A stretch of DNA of 64,000 bases from Candidatus Nitrosotenuis cloacae (GTDB lineage: Archaea; Thermoproteota; Nitrososphaeria; Nitrososphaerales; Nitrosopumilaceae). The DNA is taken from positions 1-64,000 of the forward strand of contig NZ_JAPPVQ010000013.1 of NCBI RefSeq assembly GCF_026768455.1. Reading direction: 5' to 3'. The translations under genes were made by a program, and so were the position numbers. How positions within the stretch are numbered: position 1 is the first letter of the stretch; each line of letters begins with the position of its first letter. This document shows, piece after piece, positions 58,425 through 64,000 of the stretch. Under the pieces are notes generated by a model. That model did no database searches, was not told the origin of the DNA, and saw only the letters and a list, made by a program, of their open reading frames with translations.

Positions 58425-59920
58425 ATCTTTGTCCTAGTCTTACTTGGAATTGATTTTGCAAAGTGTCTTAGGAATTTATCGTCCGCTATGTGGATTTTTT
58501 TGAACTTGTTGTTCTCAAAGAATGCCTTCCACGTCTTTTCAAATTCCGTGTATTCTGCCGGGTCGCGCTCCACTTTGGACATCAGATAGTGCGACGCCGG
58601 GTACAGGTCCGACAGTTCCAGCGGGACCAGTCCGAAGAACGGGTTGTACTGGCAGAACTGGACGTCGTCTGAGTCGAACCTTTTTCGTATGTTGTGGTAT
58701 TCGTCGGACAAGTAAAACGGGTTCTTTTGCGATTCCTTTACTATTACCAGCTCCTTTTTGCCCGACTTGAAGCTTCGGACTGTTTTGTGGTACGAGTAAA
58801 TCTCCGGCCTGAACTGGTCCTCGATTCCCTGCAAAAACAGCGCCCTTTCCTTGAATCGCGGCGTAGTCTCTGCAAAATAGGCCGAGTTCTCGGTAAATAT
58901 CGACATGGTCTCCAAAAGCTTTGGGTGCGCCCTTATCTTTTTCATGACGTACTCCCACAGGCGCCCTTCGTGTATTGCCTGCTTTACCCTGTCCACCTCG
59001 GCCTTTATTGCGTACAGGTTGTGCAGCGCAATCGTGTTTATGCGGGCCTCCTGCTCCAGCTGGAGCATCTCCTTTGGCTTGTATTTCGTGCAGACCTCGC
59101 AGTTGCACGAAAAGTACTGCATCTCGGAAAGGTTGTTCGTCTTGTCCTCCGAGATGTACCTGTCGTGCTTTGCGTACAGCATGTATGACGCAGAATCAAA
59201 CGTGTCGCACCCAAGCGCGACTGCAATCGGAATGGTAAGTGGGTGGCCTGCGCCAAAGAGGTGCAGCGGTATCGACTGGGGTATCTGCCTTTTTGCGTGC
59301 ATTATCATCTCTGCAAGTATCTTGTACTCGTACGACTCCATGACCTCGACTGGGCTGCCAAGTGCCAGCATCTTGTACCCAAAATCTACTAGCGACTTTG
59401 TGGACCTTTTCACCAAGTCATAGTGCTCCGCGCCCTGAATGGGCCCACACCATATCTGGCCGTTGTCGTTGCTGGAGTCGAGCGTCTCCTTTGATATTCG
59501 CAAGGTGTAATCGACATACTCGACTGCCTTTTTCCGCGGCAGTCCGTACCCCGTAGGCCTGTCAAGCGGGATTGCAATGTCTGTCATTATCTTTCTCTCA
59601 AATGACGCCATGTCCTCTGATGAGACGTTCACCTTTCCGTATTCCAGCACCTGGTACCCGCCAGAGTCTGTCATGACCGAGCCGTCGAAGTTGATTATAT
59701 CATGGATGCCGCGCTTTATCGCCTCGTCGCCATACCTGTTCAGAGTGATGTACGCGTTTGTTATGACAAGATCAAACCCCATCTCCCTCAGCTTTTTTGG
59801 CGGTATCCTCTGGCTTACCGGGTGCACCACCGGCACGAACGCCGGTGTCTCCACCTTTCCGTGGTTGGTGTACAGCGTGCCAATCCTTGCTGCCAAATCC
59901 GTCTTTAGAATCTCAAACAT
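58400..59920 (-). CDS. tgtA: tRNA-guanine(15) transglycosylase (archaeosine synthesis)
   Basis: Exchanges guanine 15 in the tRNA D-loop for preQ0. The 506 residues comprise the TIM-barrel catalytic domain (FDGSVMTDSGGYQVLEYG, GPIQGAEHYDLV, HLFGAGHP), a zinc site C-N-C-x2-C with a downstream His (ARINTIALHNLY), and archaeal C-terminal domains. A canonical PUA domain is not obvious at the end, which is basic (TRTKITKIKKKG). It is nine bases downstream of the small kinase gene and is probably cotranscribed with it. Confidence 0.94.
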   Translation of the reverse strand: MFEILKTDLAARIGTLYTNHGKVETPAFVPVVHPVSQRIPPKKLREMGFDLVITNAYITLNRYGDEAIKRGIHDIINFDGSVMTDSGGYQVLEYGKVNVSSEDMASFERKIMTDIAIPLDRPTGYGLPRKKAVEYVDYTLRISKETLDSSNDNGQIWCGPIQGAEHYDLVKRSTKSLVDFGYKMLALGSPVEVMESYEYKILAEMIMHAKRQIPQSIPLHLFGAGHPLTIPIAVALGCDTFDSASYMLYAKHDRYISEDKTNNLSEMQYFSCNCEVCTKYKPKEMLQLEQEARINTIALHNLYAIKAEVDRVKQAIHEGRLWEYVMKKIRAHPKLLETMSIFTENSAYFAETTPRFKERALFLQGIEDQFRPEIYSYHKTVRSFKSGKKELVIVKESQKNPFYLSDEYHNIRKRFDSDDVQFCQYNPFFGLVPLELSDLYPASHYLMSKVERDPAEYTEFEKTWKAFFENNKFKKIHIADDKFLRHFAKSIPSKTRTKITKIKKKG

Positions 59921-59929
59921 GTCCTGTTC

Positions 59930-60472
59930 CTATGCCGGAAAGAATCGCGCAAGGTCGCCCCTCCTTGCAACCATTCCAAGCCAGTCCACCCTGTCGCCCT
60001 TTGCCCTTTTGAGAACCGCCCTGACCCTCTTCATGGTGTCACTTATGGAGCCAGACGTGTCCACCTGCCTGACCTTTGATGCACCGACACTGCCTGCCAT
60101 GTCGTATGCGATTATCCCCAGAATCTCGCTTCCGACATTTTCTGCTATCTTTTTTTTCGTGTAATTTCTCTTCTTGTAAATTGGTATCAACTTGTACGGA
60201 TTTTTCCGTAAAACTATGGCAAATTTAACTTGTGATCTGGACACCACATACGGCGCCAGGTGCCCCACTATAATGGAGTCTTTTTGCGCCGTCTTTTTTA
60301 CCAGTTTTGCAAGCTTGCCTACGTCCACGTCCAGCGTGGAGCCGCGTTTTTCAAAGATCCCAGCCTCTATTGCCACCTTGTTTAGGTCAAGTATGGGGCG
60401 GCCTGTCTCAGCCGACAGCCTTTTTGCTATCGTGTGCTTGCCCGTGCCCGGATTCCCAGTTATTACAATCAC
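59930..60472 (-). CDS. Adenylate kinase-like NMP kinase (Fap7/ADK6 type)
   Basis: From GTG 60472 (IVITGNPGTGKHTIAKRL) the 180-residue protein begins with a Walker A loop GNPGTGKHT, then LDLNKVAIEAG and IIVGHLAPYVV, a short lid KKRNYTKKKIAENV and the ILGIIAYDMAG segment. This is the pattern of Fap7/hCINAP, an atypical adenylate kinase linked to small-subunit ribosome maturation. The frame continues upstream to 60586, overlapping the divergent GTPase gene, and that part is not family-like. It lies nine bases upstream of tgtA. Confidence 0.85.
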   Translation of the reverse strand: MIVITGNPGTGKHTIAKRLSAETGRPILDLNKVAIEAGIFEKRGSTLDVDVGKLAKLVKKTAQKDSIIVGHLAPYVVSRSQVKFAIVLRKNPYKLIPIYKKRNYTKKKIAENVGSEILGIIAYDMAGSVGASKVRQVDTSGSISDTMKRVRAVLKRAKGDRVDWLGMVARRGDLARFFPA

Positions 60473-60548
60473 ACAACCAGTCGGGCCGTACCTGATTAAA
60501 CCATTTTCAAAATCAATACTAATATCATGTGAAAATTCCCTGATTTTG

Positions 60549-61730
60549 ATGCTAATCGGTCTTTTGGGAAAGGCAAACGTGGGCAAGTCGACCTTCTTTT
60601 CGGCAGCAACAGAGACTGCAGTCCCAATTGGAAATTACCCATTTACCACCATAGAGCCAAACATCGGAGTCACATATGTTAGAACTGCATGTGCATGCAA
60701 GCACTTTGGCATTCCGCATGATATCCCGTTGTGCATAAACGGGGTGCGCCTAGTCCCGGTGAAGATAATCGACGTGGCAGGGCTGGTGCCGGGGGCGCAC
60801 GAGGGAAAGGGGCTTGGCAACAAGTTCCTTGACGACGCAAGGCAGGCCGAGGTGCTAATCCACGTAGTTGACATTGCAGGAACTACTGACATCCAGGGCC
60901 AGCCAGTCCCTGCAGGAACACACAACCCGCTTGAGGACGTGGAATTTGTGGAAGGCGAGTTCGACCAGTGGTTCAAGCAGATTCTGGAAAGGGAGTGGCA
61001 GAAGCTGCTCCGCGAGATCACTCAAAAGACTGCCACATTAATCGAGGGAATAACAAAGAGGTTCAGCGGCCTTGGAGTAAAGGAGTTTCTAGTATCCGAG
61101 GTGCTAAAAGAGTCGGAGCTTGTCACAAAAAAGCCGTCAGAGTGGACCGACTCTGACATATTACATTTTGTCACAGTACTGCGCAAAAAGACAAAACCAA
61201 TACTTGTTGCGGCAAACAAGGCAGACCTGTGCAAGGACCTCTCGATTACACAGAAGATAAAAAATCACGTGGTGATGTGCAGCGCAGAGTCCGAACTATT
61301 GCTGCGCAAGGCATCAAAGGCAAAACTCATACAGTACGTTCCAGGCGACGACCACTTTGAGATAGACAGCCAGGTAAACACCCAGCAAAAGCAGGCACTT
61401 GATCTTGTGAAAAACGTAATGGGCAAGATACGCACCACCGGGGTGCAGGAGGCGCTAAACCACGCAGTGTTTAACGTGTTACGATTCATCACCGTGTTCC
61501 CAGTGGAGGACGAGACAAAACTCACAAACAAGGACGGAGTGATTCTTCCAGATGCAAGGCTGCTGCCTGCAGGCTCCAGCGCAAGGGACCTTGCGGCAAC
61601 GATTCACGCCGACCTCGCAAAGGGGTTCCTGTTTGCAATGGACGTAAAGACAAAGCAGCGAATCAGCGCCGAGCACCAGCTAAAGGACGGGGATGTCATA
61701 AAGATAGTCTCCAGCATGAGCCGTGGATGA
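60549..61730 (+). CDS. YchF/Obg-like GTPase with TGS domain
   Basis: 393 residues from ATG 60549. Seen: G1 GLLGKANVGKSTFFSAA, the PFTTIEPNIG switch, G3 KIIDVAGLVPGAHEGKGLGN, G4 NKAD in ILVAANKADL, a helical insertion at about 115-190, and a C-terminal TGS-like domain (LLPAGSSARDLAATIH, then LKDGDVIKIVSSM). Family members bind the ribosome. An open frame reaches back to 60192 but is antisense to the kinase gene and not family-like. The kae1 gene follows within one base. Confidence 0.88.
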   Translation: MLIGLLGKANVGKSTFFSAATETAVPIGNYPFTTIEPNIGVTYVRTACACKHFGIPHDIPLCINGVRLVPVKIIDVAGLVPGAHEGKGLGNKFLDDARQAEVLIHVVDIAGTTDIQGQPVPAGTHNPLEDVEFVEGEFDQWFKQILEREWQKLLREITQKTATLIEGITKRFSGLGVKEFLVSEVLKESELVTKKPSEWTDSDILHFVTVLRKKTKPILVAANKADLCKDLSITQKIKNHVVMCSAESELLLRKASKAKLIQYVPGDDHFEIDSQVNTQQKQALDLVKNVMGKIRTTGVQEALNHAVFNVLRFITVFPVEDETKLTNKDGVILPDARLLPAGSSARDLAATIHADLAKGFLFAMDVKTKQRISAEHQLKDGDVIKIVSSMSRG

Positions 61731-61731
61731 C

Positions 61732-62712
61732 ATGCTCTGTCTGGGCTTTGAGAGCACGGCGCATACGTTTTCGTGCGGAATAGTGGAAAAAAAGGCAAAC
61801 AAGGGGAGGATAATCTCAGATGTCCGAAGGATATACCGACCGCCGGAGGGTCAGGGAATACATCCAAGGGAGGCATCGCGTCACCACATAGAGTGCAGCT
61901 CGCACGTACTTGCAGAATGTCTCAAGGAGGCAAATCTTACCATACGTGACATCGACATCATATCGTATGCCGCAGGACCGGGACTTGGGCCCTGCCTTAG
62001 GGTGGCAGGGGTGGTGGCAAGAACCGTCTCATCATATTACAAAATCCCAATCTATCCGGTAAACCACGCAATAGGGCACGTGGAGCTTGGCAAGATGCTG
62101 ACCGGAGCAAAAGACCCGCTGGTACTGCTGGTATCAGGCGGGCACACCGTCCTTGCCGCATTCAAGCAGAAAAAGTGGCGCATATTTGGCGAGACGCTTG
62201 ACATCACACTTGGGCAGCTGCTCGACCAGTTCGGCCGCTCGCTCGGATTTGCCTCGCCGTGCGGAAAAAAGATAGAAGAGCTTGCACTAGAGTCGGAAAA
62301 ATACATCCCATTACCATATTCCGTAAAGGGAAACGACGTGTCGTTTTCAGGACTGATGTCCGCTGCAAAAAAAGTCTCAAAGAACCGCCAGGACGCATGC
62401 TATTCGCTGCAGGAGACCGCGTTTGCAATGATTGGCGAGGCAACCGAAAGGGCGCTCTCATTTACCGAAAAAAAGGAACTCATGGTGGTAGGCGGAGTTG
62501 CCGCAAACAGGCGGCTGTCTGAGATGCTGCGAAAAATATGCAAAAGGCAGAACTGCAAGTTTTTCGTATCCCCGATTCAGTATGCCGGCGACTGCGGCTC
62601 GCAGATTGCCTGGACCGGCCTGCTTGAGGCGTCGGTCAAAAAGGGCGCAAAGATAAGTGAGACGTTTGTCAGGCAGTCGTGGCGGCTGGATACGGTGGAA
62701 ATTGACTACTGA
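61732..62712 (+). CDS. kae1: tRNA threonylcarbamoyladenosine synthase subunit Kae1
   Basis: The ASKHA-fold catalytic subunit of the KEOPS complex, making t6A37 in ANN-decoding tRNAs. The 326 residues from ATG 61732 (LCLGFESTAHTFSCGIV) include the metal-binding NHAIGHVELG (H112, H116), the substrate block AAGPGLGPCLRV, LVSGGHTVL and GGVAANRRL. A GTG at 61723 overlapping the GTPase stop is an alternative start. Bud32, its KEOPS partner, is encoded at 63237, with one antisense gene between them. It is not fused to the kinase. Confidence 0.94.
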   Translation: MLCLGFESTAHTFSCGIVEKKANKGRIISDVRRIYRPPEGQGIHPREASRHHIECSSHVLAECLKEANLTIRDIDIISYAAGPGLGPCLRVAGVVARTVSSYYKIPIYPVNHAIGHVELGKMLTGAKDPLVLLVSGGHTVLAAFKQKKWRIFGETLDITLGQLLDQFGRSLGFASPCGKKIEELALESEKYIPLPYSVKGNDVSFSGLMSAAKKVSKNRQDACYSLQETAFAMIGEATERALSFTEKKELMVVGGVAANRRLSEMLRKICKRQNCKFFVSPIQYAGDCGSQIAWTGLLEASVKKGAKISETFVRQSWRLDTVEIDY

Positions 62713-63020
62713 GACATTGCCTTTTCGATGTCTTTTTTCCAGCTTCCGGTGTTGAATACGCCGAACTTGTATGTCTTCTCCCCGTCGGCAGTCTTTACCG
62801 TGATGCACGTTTTTTTAATGAGTATTCCCTCCTTCCACACCTTTGTGATGTCGTTTAGCTGCGCGTCAAGCAGGGTCTCCTCGAACCTTTTTGTAAAGTC
62901 TGCAATCCTGCCGCGCGTCTTTTCAAACACTATTCTCTTGTTTGTCAGAGTCAGTATGCCTGCCCCAAGCGAGTCCTCGTTGCAGTCCTCCTGCTTTAGG
63001 CGTTTTTCGGATTCGTCCAT
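62706..63020 (-). CDS. PH/GRAM-like small protein
   Basis: From ATG 63020 the 104 residues follow a pleckstrin-homology-like pattern of strands (GAGILTLTNKRIVFEKTRG, GILIKKTCITVKTADGEKTY) closed by a C-terminal helix (WKKDIEKAM). Similar bacterial and archaeal PH-like proteins have unknown ligands. The frame extends to 63233 but the extra part is not protein-like. The end overlaps kae1 by 7 nt. Confidence 0.7.
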   Translation of the reverse strand: MDESEKRLKQEDCNEDSLGAGILTLTNKRIVFEKTRGRIADFTKRFEETLLDAQLNDITKVWKEGILIKKTCITVKTADGEKTYKFGVFNTGSWKKDIEKAMSQ

Positions 63021-63033
63021 TTCTGCTTGTTGT

Positions 63034-63135
63034 GTGCAATTTTGAGTTATAACTCTACTTGATGGACTGCCAGCCCGTGATGGAAGCTGCCTGCGTACTG
63101 CCAAGCTCACCGCGCAATGATGGGCAAAATTGCAC
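63034..63135. repeat. Long-range inverted repeat, possible structured RNA
   Basis: GTGCAATTTTG (63034-63044) is the exact reverse complement of CAAAATTGCAC (63125-63135). It encloses 80 nt with a 10-bp palindrome AGTTATAACT and several GCTGCC/GGCAGC-type segments. The structure fills the centre of the 216-bp gap (63021-63236) between the PH-like gene and bud32, where I see no gene. Confidence 0.4.
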
Positions 63136-63236
63136 CTATCCGTTCCTGTAACAACATTGCACAATATCTGGCCGGCGCGTGGAAAACGACTGCGCCTGAT
63201 GTTAGGATAATATCTTGCGGCACAATAACCCAAATC

Positions 63237-63857
63237 ATGAAACTGCTCAAAAAGGGCGCAGAAGGCGACATCTTTCTAACAAAATACGACTCCAAGCAGG
63301 CAATACTGAAGACAAGAAAGAAAAAGTCGTACCGAAACCCCGAGCTTGACGAGCGAATCAGAAGGCAGAGGACCATGCGGGAGGCCGGAGTCATATCAGA
63401 GGCAAGGTCTTTTGGGGTGCTCACGCCACTGATATACCGGGTGGACACCGAACACTGCACCATCCTGATGCAGCATGTATGGGGAACGATGGTGCGAGAC
63501 CTTGCGGGAAAAAAGCTGGAGAGTGGCTGCGTGCAGATCGGAAGGATAACCGGCACGCTGCACAAAAACGGCATAATGCACGGCGACCTTACCACGTCGA
63601 ACTTTATACTACATCATAACAAGGTGTTTGCAATCGACTTTGGGCTGTCGCAGAGGACGCCAAGGCTGGAGGACCACGCAGTGGACCTGAGGTTGTTCAA
63701 GGAGATACTTGGAAGCGAGCATGTCGAGTCCATGAAGACGCTGTGGTCAAAGTTTCTGCAAGGGTACAAGTCGGCAGTGGGCAGCGAGAGATTCAACAAG
63801 GTATTACACCATGTGTCAGTAATAGAAGGGCGTGGAAGGTATGCGACGGTCGTATGA
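63237..63857 (+). CDS. bud32: Bud32, Kae1-associated protein kinase
   Basis: A small RIO-like kinase of the KEOPS complex. From ATG 63237 (KLLKKGAEGDIFLTKYDSKQ) it has 206 residues. The catalytic loop is MHGDLTTSNFIL, the metal-binding motif IDFGLSQRT, and the early AILKTRKKKSYRNPELDERI carries the conserved lysine region. The upstream frame to 63117 is open but would replace the normal N terminus. The next gene overlaps its stop by 17 nt. Confidence 0.92.
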   Translation: MKLLKKGAEGDIFLTKYDSKQAILKTRKKKSYRNPELDERIRRQRTMREAGVISEARSFGVLTPLIYRVDTEHCTILMQHVWGTMVRDLAGKKLESGCVQIGRITGTLHKNGIMHGDLTTSNFILHHNKVFAIDFGLSQRTPRLEDHAVDLRLFKEILGSEHVESMKTLWSKFLQGYKSAVGSERFNKVLHHVSVIEGRGRYATVV

Positions 63858-64000
63858 CGTGATGTTTGTCTCATCAAACAGGCACAAGTATTCCGAATCG
63901 CAAGAGATCCTAGAATCATTTGGGATCAGCCTCGGCTTTTTCAGGTCTGATCTACTTGAGATCCAGTCCGATTCTGTATACGAGATTGCCAAAAACAAGG
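63841..64000 (+). CDS. XTP/dITP pyrophosphatase (HAM1/RdgB), 5' part only
   Basis: The window ends inside this gene; 53 codons are visible. DVMFVSSNRHKYSESQEILE matches the N terminus of HAM1/RdgB enzymes, where the SSN-x-x-K loop binds the nucleotide. These hydrolyse non-canonical purine triphosphates such as dITP and XTP. I give the start as ATG 63841, overlapping bud32 by 17 nt; GTG 63859 and ATG 63862 are alternatives. In many archaea this gene sits beside bud32/kae1, which supports the call. Confidence 0.82.
   Translation, partial: MRRSYDVMFVSSNRHKYSESQEILESFGISLGFFRSDLLEIQSDSVYEIAKNK

Noticed and set aside
59577-60164. 195-codon open frame on the plus strand
   Set aside because: It is antisense to tgtA and the NMP kinase, both firmly identified; composition is Ser/Pro-rich as expected for a shadow.
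60192-60548. 119-codon open extension upstream of the YchF-like GTPase
   Set aside because: It is antisense to the kinase gene, has no family similarity, and the Walker A loop normally lies at the N terminus, as it does from ATG 60549.
1-64000. CRISPR arrays, insertion sequences, rRNA genes
   Set aside because: I looked for regularly spaced repeats, transposases with terminal repeats and rRNA-like sequence and saw none.

Overview
The window is archaeal and belongs to a Nitrososphaerota (Thaumarchaeota) genome, most likely an ammonia oxidizer of the Nitrosopumilales. The evidence is a giant thaumarchaeal-type S-layer protein, a Rieske/cytochrome b/cupredoxin complex III cluster, archaeal cobalamin, diphthamide, archaeosine and agmatidine genes, a class II HMG-CoA reductase, archaeal ribosomal proteins and exosome Csl4, TATA-box promoters with nearly leaderless starts, and an intron-rich tRNA. 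The S-layer, anchor-like, protease, Rieske and cyt b order matches what I recall of Nitrosopumilus maritimus. Base composition looks higher than in that species (roughly mid-forties percent GC by eye), so a relative such as Nitrosotenuis is possible; I cannot fix the genus.

Layout. 1-4.6 kb: end of a surface protein, a phasin-like protein, a cysteine-rich microprotein with a stand-alone Lrp ligand-binding domain, heme o synthase, an Lrp regulator without a canonical start codon, and aspartate-semialdehyde dehydrogenase. 4.6-8.8 kb: late cobalamin operon (cobD, a shortened cobyric acid synthase, cbiB, cobS, cobY). 8.8-13.6 kb: rps27e/rpl44e, adenine deaminase, thermosome, ROK sugar kinase. 13.6-18.8 kb: several lineage-specific proteins, GMP synthase and mptE. 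18.8-25.9 kb: folP, guaB, prephenate dehydratase, Csl4, Dph2, TiaS. 25.9-26.1 kb: an initiator tRNA-Met that I reconstruct with three introns. 26.1-36 kb: sugar dehydrogenase, HMG-CoA reductase and a nearly complete histidine operon hisG-D-C-HAD-B-H-A-F-I. 36-40 kb: threonine synthase, a MoaD-E1 fusion and phosphoglucose/phosphomannose isomerase. 40-50.7 kb: S-layer protein, a tail-anchored coiled-coil protein that could be its membrane anchor, and a 1401-residue membrane-anchored subtilase. 50.7-53.3 kb: complex III. 53.3-55.5 kb: small hypotheticals and an AT-rich Doc-like gene beside tRNA-Arg, bounded by a short duplication of the tRNA 3' end. 55.5-64 kb: OGG1, a beta-CASP nuclease, ferredoxin, TgtA, a small NMP kinase, a YchF-like GTPase, Kae1, Bud32 and the start of a HAM1 nucleotide pyrophosphatase.

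Much of the window is housekeeping: amino acid, purine, cofactor and tRNA-modification genes packed in 1-4 nt overlapping operons, with many convergent pairs overlapping by 4-18 nt. The least conventional parts are the three-intron tRNA, the tRNA-flanked Doc module with its coupled 38-codon reading frame, the S-layer module, the cobyric acid synthase without an amidotransferase domain, and three intergenic long-range inverted repeats that may be unannotated structured RNAs.
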